The notes under the pieces: generated by a model | What the model saw: only the letters and a program-made list of their open reading frames with translations | Told to the model about the DNA's origin: nothing | Databases searched by the model: none | Made by a program: the position numbers and the translations under genes | Shown: in pieces, positions 9,151-18,821 of the stretch | Layout: each line of letters opens with the position of its first letter | Position numbering within the stretch: the first letter of the stretch is position 1 | Assembly: GCF_003185915.1 (NCBI RefSeq) | Contig: NZ_QHLZ01000005.1 | Location: 124,001 to 188,000, forward strand | Length of the DNA stretch: 64,000 nucleotides | DNA from: Arthrobacter psychrochitiniphilus | GTDB lineage: Bacteria > Actinomycetota > Actinomycetes > Actinomycetales > Micrococcaceae | Reading direction: 5' to 3'

Positions 9151-10986
9151 ATGGACATTTCCGCGAACTCTGTGCGCACGTCGAGGCCGCCTCGCCTTTC
9201 CGGCTTTGATCCCGTGCGGTGTCTGGGGCAGGGGTCACAGGGGCAGGTGTGGCTGATGGCCCCACAGGACGGTTCAAAGCATGTGGCAGCAAAATTTTTG
9301 GTTCCCGCACCCGGCTCGTTGGCCGTGAGTCAAAGAGTAGACCCGCACCGTCATAATGAGAGCCAGGTCACGCGAGAATGGGGGCTTCTGGCCCAGTTCA
9401 GGCATGAACATCTGATCCCGGTAGCGGGACTCGTGACAGACCAGGATGGCTCTCTTGTCCTCATCATGGAGTATGCGGCGGGAGGTTCCTTGGCCCAGAT
9501 TGTGCACGCCAGGGGAGTTCTTTCGGTGGGAGAGGCCGTGACAATCCTGACGCCCATGGGACAGGTGCTGGATTTTTTGCATGAACGCGGAGCGGTTCAC
9601 GGCGATATTTCCAGCGGGAATGTGCTGCTGAGCGCCAGTGGAAAACCGTACCTTGCCGACTTTGGCGTCAGCCGGGTGCTAGGGGACACCGTGGAAACGC
9701 CATCGGGCACCGCGGGGTTCTATTGTCCATCCGATACGCGCCGCGATACGGCATCTGATGTTTATGCTCTGGCCGCAGTGGGCTGGTTTGTATTGACGGG
9801 GTACACCCCACCGCTCACCCGTGGCCGGGCTCCCTTGTCCAGTCTGGTCCGGGATGTGCCCCGTGAACTTGTAGCAGCCCTCGAAGCCGGGTTGCAGGAA
9901 GATCCGAGGCAGAGACCCACGGCGGCGGCTTTGGCCCAAGCAGTCTTTCGAAGTGCACGGGCGGAGGCGCTCATCTTGGCCCACGCTGTTCATCCCAGCG
10001 TCCTCCCCGAGCTACCGACCCGTCATAGTGTACTGGTCAAACCAAAGCGGCGTCGGAAGGTGCGCTCTCACGGCCGGTCGTGGTTTATGGGTGGCATAAG
10101 AAACGGTGGCGCGGAAGTTGCTCCGTTGAAGAAGGCGAGTTGGTTCCGGCGGCACAGGAAAATCAAGGGGTTGGCACCGCTGTGGGGGAGCGGTGAAAGG
10201 GTGCCTAGGCCTGCTAAGAATCCAGTCGCACGGTTGGAGGTAGGAGCAGACGGGCAAAGGCATCGACGGGCTGTGCATCGAAGGCAAGGGCGCCGACGAG
10301 ACGGGCCTGCCAGACAGGGGCGCCGTGATCGAGTGGGCACAAGGGCCAGCAACTTGCGGCTCTGGTTAATCGCCCTATTGGTCATGGGAGTACTCCTGTT
10401 TGGGGTTGCTGTGTCCGTGGGAGGACGGCTGCAGGGTGATCTAAGGACCCCGGGAACGAATCAAACCCCACGTGACCAGGACGCACCGGCAGCGGAGGCT
10501 GTTGAGAAGGCACCTGTTTGGGCCCGGGCACTCCCTCCACAGATCCGTTTGGGGCTCATGTCAACGGCGGCGGCGGATGCGCTGCCAGCGCTGGCGTGGG
10601 TGCGTTCTTATGCACTTTCCAACACGGATGAGACTCTCCTTAGCCACATTAATGCGGCTAACTCGCCGGCACTGGCGGCAGACGTGGCCATAGTGGAGGC
10701 TTTGGAAGCGGAAGGTCACGTCTTCACGGGGTTGGAATTCACGGTGGAAAAAGTCCATCACACCCCTGCTGGAGGATCAGTAACAGGGGGTGACGTAGCT
10801 AAAGATGCCATTGCCACGGTGCAGGCCACCATTATTACCAGTGCCTTCGCAGAGCAGGACTCCACCGGGGCGCTGGTGCACAACTATCCAAAGGAGCGGC
10901 GCCAAGAGCTTCGATTCGTGCTGACGCGGGCAGATTCTAGATGGACCATTCAAGAAATTCTTAACGCCGCCCCCACGCCACAATAG
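9151..10986 (+). CDS. Membrane-anchored serine/threonine protein kinase with atypical catalytic motifs
   Basis: A 611-residue receptor-like kinase. The kinase domain (about residues 15-275) has a glycine loop in LGQGSQGQVW, the ATP lysine in VAAKFL, catalytic HGD (in place of HRD) in AVHGDISSGNVLL, and DFG in LADFGVSR. The usual APE is replaced by CPSD in GTAGFYCPSDTR. A basic linker (about 290-400, many Arg/Lys) leads to one membrane helix (about 408-430, LWLIALLVMGVLLFGVAVSV) and an outer domain of about 170 residues with no PASTA repeats. The outer domain is not one I recognise. It stands alone between lipB and osmC, and a strong hairpin follows. Confidence 0.88.
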   Translation: MDISANSVRTSRPPRLSGFDPVRCLGQGSQGQVWLMAPQDGSKHVAAKFLVPAPGSLAVSQRVDPHRHNESQVTREWGLLAQFRHEHLIPVAGLVTDQDGSLVLIMEYAAGGSLAQIVHARGVLSVGEAVTILTPMGQVLDFLHERGAVHGDISSGNVLLSASGKPYLADFGVSRVLGDTVETPSGTAGFYCPSDTRRDTASDVYALAAVGWFVLTGYTPPLTRGRAPLSSLVRDVPRELVAALEAGLQEDPRQRPTAAALAQAVFRSARAEALILAHAVHPSVLPELPTRHSVLVKPKRRRKVRSHGRSWFMGGIRNGGAEVAPLKKASWFRRHRKIKGLAPLWGSGERVPRPAKNPVARLEVGADGQRHRRAVHRRQGRRRDGPARQGRRDRVGTRASNLRLWLIALLVMGVLLFGVAVSVGGRLQGDLRTPGTNQTPRDQDAPAAEAVEKAPVWARALPPQIRLGLMSTAAADALPALAWVRSYALSNTDETLLSHINAANSPALAADVAIVEALEAEGHVFTGLEFTVEKVHHTPAGGSVTGGDVAKDAIATVQATIITSAFAEQDSTGALVHNYPKERRQELRFVLTRADSRWTIQEILNAAPTPQ

Positions 10987-11045
10987 GGTCCGTTCCGAAA
11001 TGAGCTCACAGACCTGACCAGACGCGCTTTCAGCGGCACTCACAC

Positions 11046-11081
11046 AAGAGGCGGCAGCCGCAAAAGCAGCTGCCGCCTCTT
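11046..11081. terminator. Terminator between kinase and OsmC genes
   Basis: AAGAGGCGGCAGC (11046-11058) pairs perfectly with 11069-11081 over a 10-base loop, between the convergent ends of two genes. Confidence 0.8.
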
Positions 11082-11099
11082 GGCGAACGTTGGTAAAGA

Positions 11100-11528
11100 C
11101 TATGCTTCGAGTGTCGCGTCGAGGGTGATTTCCACTCCGGCCAGTGCCGCCGAAACGGGGCAACCTGACTTGGCTGCGTTGGAGATCGTATCGAAGTCTT
11201 CCTGGCTGATGCCGGGGATCTTGGCGGCAAGAGTCAGGTGGCTGCCGGTGATGCCGGTGCCGGGTACAAACGTCACGGCGGCGCTGGTGTTGACGTAGTC
11301 GGCAGCGTGTCCGGCCGTGCTGAGCTCGTTCGAGAATGCCATGGCGAAGCAGGATGCGTGCGCGGCGGCGATCAGCTCTTCCGGGCTGGTCTTTCCCTCG
11401 GCAGCTTCTGCGCGTGCCTTCCAGGTGATATCAAAGGTGCCAAGTTCCGAGCTGTCCAAGGTGACCTGTCCGGCGCCGGTGGGAAGGTCGCCGACCCAGC
11501 CTGCGTGGGCGTTGCGAGTTGTAGCCAT
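11100..11528 (-). CDS. OsmC/Ohr family peroxiredoxin
   Basis: A 142-residue thiol peroxidase of the OsmC/Ohr superfamily, expected to reduce organic hydroperoxides in the cytoplasm. The two redox cysteines are visible: one in AAAHASCFAMAFS (residue about 60) and one in AKSGCPVSAAL (about 123). The N-terminus ATRNAHAGWVGDLPTGAGQV and the conserved SPEELIAAAHASC fit the OsmC branch better than the Ohr branch. A GGAG ribosome site precedes the ATG at 11528. No OhrR-type regulator is next to it. The electron donor may be lipoylated E2 with Lpd, as known for Ohr/OsmC proteins; both are encoded nearby, but this link is inferred. Confidence 0.92.
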   Translation of the reverse strand: MATTRNAHAGWVGDLPTGAGQVTLDSSELGTFDITWKARAEAAEGKTSPEELIAAAHASCFAMAFSNELSTAGHAADYVNTSAAVTFVPGTGITGSHLTLAAKIPGISQEDFDTISNAAKSGCPVSAALAGVEITLDATLEA

Positions 11529-11844
11529 GGTAACTCCTTATGAAGATTCAAATGGGGTGTAGCTTGCTGCGTGCAGCCAGCTATACAACTACCATATGCT
11601 CTTGATCGCCTCGGCGTGAACGGAATTGAAATTCCACATCGTAAAACTACCAAGATTCGTCACAATTGGCACAACCGCATCGCATAGACGCTTTTAGTGT
11701 TCGCCGTGGCAGAACCGCGGGAGGCAATAAGCTGGCTGCAAAAAAACAGCGCGCCCCCGTGGTCATTGCCTTGAATGGGCAGCCGTTACGGGAAGCGCGC
11801 TTAATGCAGTGAGGCGGTGCCTGCAGGTACAGCCTCGTAAGGAG
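11529..11844. other. Intergenic stretch with a doubtful 48-codon ORF
   Basis: 316 bp between osmC and a small membrane-protein gene. The only coding-like frame is on the plus strand from a TTG at 11666 to a TGA at 11812 (48 codons). It contains KKQRAPVVIALNGQPLREARL, has no clear ribosome site, and I do not recognise it. Confidence 0.25.
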
Positions 11845-12195
11845 TTAGACCCAAAAGACGGCGACGGCGATATTGATCAAGGCCATGCCGCCCACTGCGT
11901 GTGCCAGTCCCTTGGAAACGTCCTGGTTGTTCTTGATCTTGCGGCGAGCGATGAACGCTGCGACGGCAACAATGAGGGCGATGATTAGCTTGACGCCAAT
12001 TTTGACGTTGTTGACATCTCCATCACCCATTTCAGCCAGCCCAACCAGCAGTAGTCCCGTGATGAGCTGTGTCAGCGCACCGATCCACTGCCACTGGCTA
12101 ACGGTAGGCGTCTTGAAGGCGGCAAGCCAGCCGCCAACAATCGCAGCGGCACCAAGAATATGCAAAAATACGAGCACTAAGCGTAAAAAGTCCAT
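11845..12195 (-). CDS. Small integral membrane protein, function unknown
   Basis: 116 residues with four hydrophobic stretches (about 5-25, 38-55, 67-84, 98-115) and short loops, one carrying EMGDGDVNN and one RRKIKNNQDVSKG. Typical of small actinobacterial membrane proteins of unknown role. It is transcribed in the same direction as the sucB-lpdA genes but separated from sucB by a strong hairpin at 12251-12301, so it is likely an independent unit. Confidence 0.8.
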   Translation of the reverse strand: MDFLRLVLVFLHILGAAAIVGGWLAAFKTPTVSQWQWIGALTQLITGLLLVGLAEMGDGDVNNVKIGVKLIIALIVAVAAFIARRKIKNNQDVSKGLAHAVGGMALINIAVAVFWV

Positions 12196-12250
12196 GCCCT
12201 CAGTTTAGGCAACTTGGTGACAGAGTGTCTATATAGGGCAGCCTTAACTA

Positions 12251-12301
12251 ACGACGGCGGTGTGGTGACTGAAGAATCCCAAGTCACCACACCGCCGTCG
12301 T
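12251..12301 (-). terminator. Terminator after the E2 gene
   Basis: A perfect 20-bp stem (12251-12270 with 12282-12301) around an 11-base loop, 20 bp beyond the stop codon of the minus-strand E2 gene. Confidence 0.85.
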
Positions 12302-12320
12302 ACTTCTGTGAAGAAAGTGC

Positions 12321-14027
12321 TTACAGGCCGAGGTCAGCTTCGAAGGCGCCACCCTCAAGGCGGGCCTTGAGGGTCTGCAAGAACCGGCCAGCGTCTGCGC
12401 CGTCCACCAAACGGTGATCGTACGTCAGGCACAGGTACATCATGTGACGGATGGCGATGGTGTCATCACCGTCTGCATCAGCAACAACCACTGCGCGCTT
12501 GACGATCGCGCCGGTGCCCAGGATGGCAACGTTGGGCTGGTTAATGATGGGGGTGTCGAACAGTGCGCCAACGGAGCCGATGTTCGTGATGGAGAACGTG
12601 CCGCCGGAAAGCTCGTCCGGGCCGATCTTACCGCTGCGGGTGCGTGCGGCAACATCGGAAATCTTGCCGGCCAGGCCTGCAAGGTTCAGATCTCCTGCGT
12701 TGGAGATGACAGGGACCAACAGGCCCTTGTCAGTGTCCACAGCAAACGCCAGATGCTCGGCGTTGTGGTAAGTGATCATCTGAGTTTCCTCATTGTATTC
12801 ACCGTTGACCGAGGGGTGCGCCTTGAGCGCCTCGGCGACAGCCTTGGCAATGAAGGGCAGGTACGTCAGCTTGGTGCCGTTGACGGCCTGGAACTGGTCC
12901 TTTGCCTGGGTGCGCAGCTTGACGATCCGCGTCATGTCAATCTCGTGCACCTGCGTGAGCTGCGTGGAGGCTTCCAGCGATTCGCGCATACGGCGGGCAA
13001 TAACCTGGCGGATGCGGGGTGCCTTGACCGTGGTGCCGCGCAGTGCTGAAGGCACCACGGCGGGAGCGGACTTCGCTGCCGGGGCGGGGGCTGATGCGGT
13101 GGCCGGAGCTGCAACGGCCTTAGCGGCCTCTGCTGCTGCAAGGACGTCTTCCTTACGGATACGTCCACCAACACCGGAACCGGTGACCGTGGCGAGATCA
13201 ACACCGTGGGTCTTGGCCAGCTTGCGGACCAACGGCGTCACGTAGTTGGACTCGGCGCCTGAGGCCGCAGGGGCAGCAACAGGAGCCGGAGCAGTAACGG
13301 GTGCCGGGGCGGCCGGAGCGGGAGCTGCAACAGGAGCCGGAGCGGCAACAGGTGCAGCAACGGGTGCCGGGGCGGCCGGAGCGGGTGCTGCAACAGGAGC
13401 CGGAGCGGCGGCAGGTGCAGCAGCTGGTGCGGTACCGGCGGAACCGATCAGCGCCAGGACGCCACCAACTTCGGCGGTCTCATCCTCGGGTACGCGGATT
13501 TCCAGCAAGACGCCAGCCACGGGGGAGGGGATCTCAGTGTCAACCTTGTCGGTGGAAACCTCGAGCAGCGGCTCGTCCACTTCGATGGTGTCGCCAACGG
13601 CCTTTAGCCAGCGGGTGACGGTGCCTTCGGTGACGGACTCACCCAAAGCGGGCAAAACCAGCTCGTGAGCATCGGTGGCGGCAGCAGGAGCTGCCGGAGC
13701 GGCCGCAACTGGCTCGGCCACAGGGGCTGCAGCAGGCTCAGCCGGAGCTGCCTCAACGGGCGCGGCTGCCGGAGCCGCCGGTGCGCCGTCGCCAGTGCCA
13801 ATGCGGCACAGGGCAGCTCCGACTTCTGCTGTTTCATCCTCAGGTACAAGGATTTCTTCCAAGATGCCGGCGAAGGGTGACGGGATCTCGGTGTCAACCT
13901 TGTCGGTGGAAACTTCCAGTAAGGGCTCGTCAATTTCGACGCGGTCCCCAACTTGCTTGAGCCATCGTGTGACGGTTCCTTCGGTAACGCTTTCACCCAA
14001 GGCGGGCAAGTTCACGGATTCAGACAT
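12321..14027 (-). CDS. sucB: Dihydrolipoyl acyltransferase (E2) of a 2-oxo acid dehydrogenase complex, two lipoyl domains
   Basis: E2 core of a 2-oxo acid dehydrogenase complex, 568 residues. Lipoyl domain 1 is residues 1-78 with Lys43 in STDKVDTE. Lipoyl domain 2 (about 119-198) is nearly identical and has the same motif. Between and after them lie Ala/Pro-rich linkers. The E1/E3-binding domain is about 262-298 ([17 protein letters not shown]). The catalytic domain is the last 230 residues with [13 protein letters not shown]. The sequence is annotated as the succinyltransferase type in relatives, but the M. tuberculosis protein at this locus (DlaT) serves pyruvate dehydrogenase, so the substrate is open. 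lpdA (E3) is encoded upstream and lipB/lipA downstream. Confidence 0.93.
   Translation of the reverse strand: MSESVNLPALGESVTEGTVTRWLKQVGDRVEIDEPLLEVSTDKVDTEIPSPFAGILEEILVPEDETAEVGAALCRIGTGDGAPAAPAAAPVEAAPAEPAAAPVAEPVAAAPAAPAAATDAHELVLPALGESVTEGTVTRWLKAVGDTIEVDEPLLEVSTDKVDTEIPSPVAGVLLEIRVPEDETAEVGGVLALIGSAGTAPAAAPAAAPAPVAAPAPAAPAPVAAPVAAPAPVAAPAPAAPAPVTAPAPVAAPAASGAESNYVTPLVRKLAKTHGVDLATVTGSGVGGRIRKEDVLAAAEAAKAVAAPATASAPAPAAKSAPAVVPSALRGTTVKAPRIRQVIARRMRESLEASTQLTQVHEIDMTRIVKLRTQAKDQFQAVNGTKLTYLPFIAKAVAEALKAHPSVNGEYNEETQMITYHNAEHLAFAVDTDKGLLVPVISNAGDLNLAGLAGKISDVAARTRSGKIGPDELSGGTFSITNIGSVGALFDTPIINQPNVAILGTGAIVKRAVVVADADGDDTIAIRHMMYLCLTYDHRLVDGADAGRFLQTLKARLEGGAFEADLGL
13246..13440 (-). repeat. 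Ala/Pro linker repeats inside the E2 gene
   Basis: Imperfect in-frame DNA repeats encoding alternating [13 protein letters not shown] blocks between the second lipoyl domain and the E1/E3-binding domain. Units of about 15-40 bp recur several times. Flexible linkers of this type let the lipoyl domains swing between active sites. Confidence 0.75.
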
Positions 14028-14122
14028 TGCGTCCCCGTTCTCCTTCTCGTGCGCTGCATTTGCATCGTTGTGAACGCTTGTGCATTGCTCCGAAATTTTT
14101 ATTCTTAAAGTATTGGATTCAG

Positions 14123-14158
14123 CTTAGTGCACCCGGCGCTGGCGCCGAGTGCACTAAG
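14123..14158 (-). terminator. Hairpin after lpdA
   Basis: CTTAGTGCAC (14123-14132) pairs with GTGCACTAAG (14149-14158), with further GGCGC/GCGCC pairing inside. It lies 10 bp beyond the lpdA stop codon and before the E2 start, so some or all lpdA transcription may end here. Confidence 0.65.
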
Positions 14159-14167
14159 AAGTTGTTG

Positions 14168-15550
14168 CTAGCCGTGGAGCGGGCGTCCGGCCAAGGCCAT
14201 TGCCGCTTCTCCCAAAGCTTCGTTCTGCGTGGGGTGTGCGTGGATGAGGCCTGCAATATCCTCCGGGTACGCTTCCCAGTTCACAATCAGCTGTGCTTCA
14301 CCGATCTGCTCACCAATGTGGGTGCCGATCATGTGAACACCCACAACGGGGCCATCCTTTTCGCGGACAAACTTGATGATGCCGCTGGTACCCAAGATGG
14401 CGCTCTTGCCGTTACCAGCAAGGTTGTACTCGGTGGATTCGACGTTAGCGTCGCCAAACTTTTCCTTGGCCTGCTTCTCGTTCAAACCGACGGAGGCAAT
14501 CTCCGGGTCACAGTAGGTGACCTTGGGGATGTTGATGTCTTCGACGATGACCGGGTTCATGCCGGCGATTTCCTCGGCCACAAAAATACCCTGCTGGAAG
14601 CCGCGGTGAGCAAGCTGGATGCCGGGAACAATGTCGCCCACGGCGTAGACGTTGCCTACGCCGGTGTGCAGACGATCGTTGGTGATGACGAAGCCGCGGT
14701 CAACCGTGACACCAGCTTCTTCAAAGCCCATGCCGGCTGTGGACGGGCCACGGCCAACGGCGACCAGCATGAGGTCAGCTTCGAAGGTCTTGCCGTCAAC
14801 CAAGGTTGCCTTGACGCCGTCGTTGTTCTGCTCCACACCCTGGAAGAAGGTGCCGGTGTTGAACTTGATGCCACGCTTGCGGAAGGTGCGCTCAAGGACC
14901 TTGATGATGGAGGCATCTTCGTTGGGGACCAGTGAGGCCATACCTTCGATGATGGTCACATCGACGCCGAAGGACTTCCACACGGAAGCAAATTCGACGC
15001 CAATGACGCCGCCGCCAAGCACAATGGCGCTCTTGGGCAGTTCAGTCATTTTCAAGGCTTCATCAGAGGTGATGACCTTGCCGCCAATTTCCAGCCCGGG
15101 CAGGCTGCGGGAGTATGAACCCGTGGCCAGAACAATGTTCTTACCCGTGTAGTTCACACCATTGACGGTGATGGTATTGGCAGCGGTCAGACGGCCTTCG
15201 CCTTCGATGACCGTCACACCCTTACCCTTGATGAGTCCCTGCAGGCCCTTGAACTTCCCTGCAATGATGTCGTCTTTGTACTTGTTAACGCCCACCAGGT
15301 CAATGCCATTGAGTTGGCTGTTGACACCGATGGAGGATCCTTCACGGGCGAGGTCTGCGACCTCGGCTGCGTGAAGCAGTGCCTTGGTGGGGATACAGCC
15401 GTTGTGCAGGCACGTACCGCCCAGCTTGCCCTTCTCCACCAGACCAACGGTCATACCCAATTGGACTGCCCGCAGAGCAGTGGCGTAACCGCCGCTGCCA
15501 CCGCCCAGAATCAAAATATCGAATTCTTGCCCAGCTGCCTGTTCGGCCAC
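14168..15550 (-). CDS. lpdA: Dihydrolipoyl dehydrogenase (E3)
   Basis: Flavoenzyme that reoxidises dihydrolipoyl groups with NAD+, shared by 2-oxo acid dehydrogenases and glycine cleavage. 460 residues with an FAD-binding GGGSGG near residue 17, the redox pair C47/C52 in GGTCLHNGCIP, a second nucleotide-binding GGGVIGVEFA near 180, and the C-terminal His/Glu pair in HAHPTQNEALGEA. It is encoded upstream of the E2 gene on the same strand, 140 bp away with a hairpin between them. Confidence 0.97.
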   Translation of the reverse strand: MAEQAAGQEFDILILGGGSGGYATALRAVQLGMTVGLVEKGKLGGTCLHNGCIPTKALLHAAEVADLAREGSSIGVNSQLNGIDLVGVNKYKDDIIAGKFKGLQGLIKGKGVTVIEGEGRLTAANTITVNGVNYTGKNIVLATGSYSRSLPGLEIGGKVITSDEALKMTELPKSAIVLGGGVIGVEFASVWKSFGVDVTIIEGMASLVPNEDASIIKVLERTFRKRGIKFNTGTFFQGVEQNNDGVKATLVDGKTFEADLMLVAVGRGPSTAGMGFEEAGVTVDRGFVITNDRLHTGVGNVYAVGDIVPGIQLAHRGFQQGIFVAEEIAGMNPVIVEDINIPKVTYCDPEIASVGLNEKQAKEKFGDANVESTEYNLAGNGKSAILGTSGIIKFVREKDGPVVGVHMIGTHIGEQIGEAQLIVNWEAYPEDIAGLIHAHPTQNEALGEAAMALAGRPLHG

Positions 15551-15708
15551 TTAGACGCTCCCTCGCGTTCGGGTGACGCGCGCATTTTTGGCGCGTCATC
15601 TCATCATTTATTGAGAGAAGGCTGAGAGTTCTCGTGGAACTTCCAGACTTCTTCGAAGTCAAAGATAAATACTTTCAGGGTTTACCTTACGTTAGTTGCC
15701 TAGTACTG

Positions 15709-15785
15709 CACCGTCACGGGTGTCACAGAAACGCGAATGTGGTCATACTCACTTTTTTGAAACTGCTGCAGCAGCCGTGACGGTG
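15709..15785 (-). repeat. Inverted repeat downstream of pepA
   Basis: CACCGTCACGG (15709-15719) and its exact complement (15775-15785) flank 55 bp that also hold the palindrome CTGCTGCAGCAG and a run of six T. It may fold at the 3' end of the pepA transcript; the long loop makes a simple terminator doubtful. Confidence 0.4.
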
Positions 15786-15794
15786 TGGTGGCGT

Positions 15795-17318
15795 TTACGC
15801 GCTTCGCGCAACAACATCCTCAACGTAAGCCACCAGGGTCCGGACGGACATTCCGGTTCCCTGCTTGGGGGTGTAACCGTAGGGTGCGCTTTCGTTGAAA
15901 GCTGGCCCGGCAATATCCAAATGGGCCCAAGGAATGGTTTCTCCGTCCTTGCTCTTGCCAATAAACTCCTGCAAGAAGACGGCTGCGGTCATCATTCCAC
16001 CCATGCGTTCGCCAATGTTGGCCATGTCCGCAACGGGGGAATCCAAGGAAGGGCGTAGCTCCTCCGGCAGCGGCATGGGCCAGATGAGCTCGCCTGCCCT
16101 GTCGGCCGCAGCCTTCAGTGCGGCGGTGACACCCTCATCGCCCATGACACCGGCGGTGCGATGACCCAAAGCCATGACTTGAGCGCCCGTCAGAGTGGCA
16201 ACATCAATGATGACATCGGGGAATTCCGCTGAAGCAGCAACCAGGCCATCGGCCATGACCAAGCGTCCCTCGGCGTCAGTGTTGAGCACCTCAACAGTTT
16301 TCCCGCCGAACATTGTCAACACATCGGAGGGGCGGATGGCCGTCCCTGAAGGCATGTTCTCGGCAATGCACAGCCAGCCGGTGACATTGACGGGAAGCCC
16401 CAGAGCTGCCACCGCCAGCACGGCGTTGAGTACTGCGGCAGCACCTGCCATGTCACATTTCATGGTGACCATTCCGGCGCCGGGCTTGATGGAAATTCCG
16501 CCGCTGTCAAAGGTAATGCCCTTGCCAACGAACGCGAGGTTGGCCACGGCGCGCTCTGACTTGTATTCAACCTTGACCATGCGCGGAGGCCTTGACGAGC
16601 CCTGGCCCACGCCCATGATGCCGCCCCAGCCTTCCTTCAGCAGGCGCTTCTCATCCAGAACCGTGAGCTTCACGGGTAGGCCCTTGGAGAGTTCCCGTGC
16701 TGCGTCAGCAAATGTGGCCGGGTATAACGTGCTCGGCGGTTCGTTGACTAGGGTGCGGGTGGCATTGACAGCCTTGGCCACAATGGAGGAGCGCTCCAAG
16801 GCGGCTGCCAGTTCCGGGTCCTTAGCCAGCGTGGAATGAATTGTGACCTTGGAGACGGGGAGTTTGCGCCCGGATGCGCTCGTGTGCATGCTGGCGAACT
16901 GGTAGCTGCCCAATGCGGCACCCTCGGCAAGCGCGGCAACATGGCTGACCGTTGTAGTTGGCACGGCAAAAACCACATGCTTGAGACCTGCAAGTGCACG
17001 CAACGTGGCACCTGCCATCCGGCGCAGCGCCTCTTCGGTGACAGCGGTTCCCTTGACGGGTCCCACACCAGCGAGCACCAAGATGGTGGCACCCGTATCC
17101 GGGTGTCCGGGCAGGCGCACCACCTGGTCAGCTGCTCCGGTCACGCCCAAAGCCGTCAACGTTTCCTTCAAGGACGCCAAGGCTGCGGGGGAGAGCGGGG
17201 AATCGAGGATTACAGGACCGTTGGCACCCTTGGCCACAGCAATCACCAAGGCATCGGAGGAAGCTTTCGCCAAGTCGGTATTGATGACACGGAAGCTGAT
17301 AATGTCTTTGACACTCAC
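15795..17318 (-). CDS. pepA: Leucyl aminopeptidase (M17)
   Basis: Two-metal aminopeptidase of family M17, about 507 residues, cytoplasmic hexamer in known members. The catalytic domain contains VGKGITFDSGGISIKPG, KCDMAGAAAVL and the family signature NTDAEGRL. The reading frame is open back to 17600, but that would overlap the divergent gcvT start and add 94 residues without family character. The GTG at 17318 (protein VSVKDIISFRV) gives the normal length and leaves a 215-bp divergent promoter region. It is next to gcvT as in M. tuberculosis (pepB-gcvT). Confidence 0.95.
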   Translation of the reverse strand: MSVKDIISFRVINTDLAKASSDALVIAVAKGANGPVILDSPLSPAALASLKETLTALGVTGAADQVVRLPGHPDTGATILVLAGVGPVKGTAVTEEALRRMAGATLRALAGLKHVVFAVPTTTVSHVAALAEGAALGSYQFASMHTSASGRKLPVSKVTIHSTLAKDPELAAALERSSIVAKAVNATRTLVNEPPSTLYPATFADAARELSKGLPVKLTVLDEKRLLKEGWGGIMGVGQGSSRPPRMVKVEYKSERAVANLAFVGKGITFDSGGISIKPGAGMVTMKCDMAGAAAVLNAVLAVAALGLPVNVTGWLCIAENMPSGTAIRPSDVLTMFGGKTVEVLNTDAEGRLVMADGLVAASAEFPDVIIDVATLTGAQVMALGHRTAGVMGDEGVTAALKAAADRAGELIWPMPLPEELRPSLDSPVADMANIGERMGGMMTAAVFLQEFIGKSKDGETIPWAHLDIAGPAFNESAPYGYTPKQGTGMSVRTLVAYVEDVVARSA

Positions 17319-17533
17319 GGGAAATTTTGTCCTCACTGTGGGGTGTTGATGAATTGTGATGCTGTCTTCGATCGTATCGTCAAAGCCGCCATCGTAAATG
17401 CCTTCCCAATGCCCCGCTACTTCCCAGTCTTTGGCCAACGACTGCCCAACGATTACCCAATGATTGCTCAGTGTTGGCACCTTGGAGCCCCAGTGCAACC
17501 GAAGCCACCCCAGCCTGCGGTACCGTATGAGCC

Positions 17534-18667
17534 ATGAGTGAAAATTCCGAAGAACTCCTGCACGGGCCCTTGCATGAGTGGCACACCAGCCACGGAGCAA
17601 AGATGGCTGAATTTGGCGGTTGGCTGATGCCGCTGCAGTATGACGGCGGCGGTGTGGTGGCCGAGCATAAGGCTGTGCGGACCACGGTTGGCCTCTTTGA
17701 CGTCTCCCACCTGGGCAAGGCCGAAATTCGGGGGGCCGGTGCCGTCGAGTTCGCGAACCGCTGCTTCTCCAATGACCTCAACCGGATCAAGCCCGGCAGT
17801 GCCCAGTACACCCTGGCCCTGACCGACGCCGGCACAGTCACCGATGACCTCATCGCGTATCTACGCGCCGAGGATGATCTGTTCCTGATCCCCAACGCAG
17901 CCAACACCAGTGCCGTTGTTGCGGCCTTGGAAGCAGCCCGCGATGCCGAGGGAAGTGACGTTGAGATTTTGAACCTGCACCGCGAATTTGGTGTTTTCGC
18001 TGTCCAGGGTCCGCTGGCTAGCGACGTGCTTGACGCCGTAGGCCTGCCCACACCCGCGGACTATATGTCCTTCGTTGACACCACAGTTTCTCTGCACGGA
18101 GAAGAGATTTCCTTAACCGTGTGCCGCACCGGCTACACGGGAGAGATCGGCTACGAAGTGGTTCCGGCCTGGGCAAACGCCGCCGTGGTGTGGGAGGCGC
18201 TGGCCGTGGCAGTGGCGAACGCTGGTGGCCGTGCTGCGGGTCTTGGTGCCCGGGACACACTACGTACCGAGATGGGTTATGCCCTGCACGGACATGAACT
18301 TTCCACAGAGATCACAGCGCTGGAGGCCGGTATTGGCTGGGCTGTAGGCTGGAAAAAGCCGGAATTCTGGGGCAAGGAAACTTTGAGTACCCAAAAGCTG
18401 GACGGTGTGAAGCGCAAGTCCGTGGGCCTGTTGGCCACAGAACGCGGAGTGCCGCGTGCCGGTGTTGATGTCCTCGATGCCGCAGGCACGGTTGTGGGGC
18501 ACACAACCTCCGGAACCTTTTCGCCCACCCTGGGTAACGGCGTGGCACTGGCCTTGGTTGACCCAGGCGTGGAATGGGGGCAGGAACTGGCACTGGACAT
18601 TCGTGGACGCCGATTGGGCGTGAGCGTGGTCAAGCCGCCATTCGTCACCGTCAAGGTAAAAGCCTAA
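17534..18667 (+). CDS. gcvT: Aminomethyltransferase (glycine cleavage T protein)
   Basis: T protein of the glycine cleavage system: transfers the methylene group from the aminomethyl-lipoyl H protein to tetrahydrofolate and releases ammonia. 377 residues with family blocks [53 protein letters not shown] and the C-terminal barrel with [15 protein letters not shown]. No gcvP or gcvH is nearby, so the system is dispersed. The lipoate genes 8-10 kb away serve its H protein. I looked for a glycine riboswitch in the upstream region and saw none. Confidence 0.96.
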   Translation: MSENSEELLHGPLHEWHTSHGAKMAEFGGWLMPLQYDGGGVVAEHKAVRTTVGLFDVSHLGKAEIRGAGAVEFANRCFSNDLNRIKPGSAQYTLALTDAGTVTDDLIAYLRAEDDLFLIPNAANTSAVVAALEAARDAEGSDVEILNLHREFGVFAVQGPLASDVLDAVGLPTPADYMSFVDTTVSLHGEEISLTVCRTGYTGEIGYEVVPAWANAAVVWEALAVAVANAGGRAAGLGARDTLRTEMGYALHGHELSTEITALEAGIGWAVGWKKPEFWGKETLSTQKLDGVKRKSVGLLATERGVPRAGVDVLDAAGTVVGHTTSGTFSPTLGNGVALALVDPGVEWGQELALDIRGRRLGVSVVKPPFVTVKVKA

Positions 18668-18821
18668 GAAGTGTGCCCGGCCAGCATCCTGATAAGGCCG
18701 CCAGAAGTGCCACACCACCGCGGTGCCCCGCCCCGCCAACGCCCTCCCTGGGCTGAGGCGGAATGATTCAGGGGTCCTGCGGTGTTGTGCTGTTCAGAGA
18801 CACAAGCAGCTGAGGAAAAGC

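Noticed and set aside
13246..13668. Ala/Gly-rich plus-strand open frame
   Set aside because: It is the mirror of the Ala/Pro linkers of the E2 gene; GC-rich repeats keep several frames open.
17319..17533. Glycine riboswitch before gcvT
   Set aside because: I looked for the conserved GGAGAG-type and paired-aptamer features in the divergent gap and did not see them.
17319..17600. 94-residue N-terminal extension of pepA
   Set aside because: It overlaps the divergent gcvT start, is rich in Trp/Arg/His unlike the rest, and exceeds the normal length of the enzyme.
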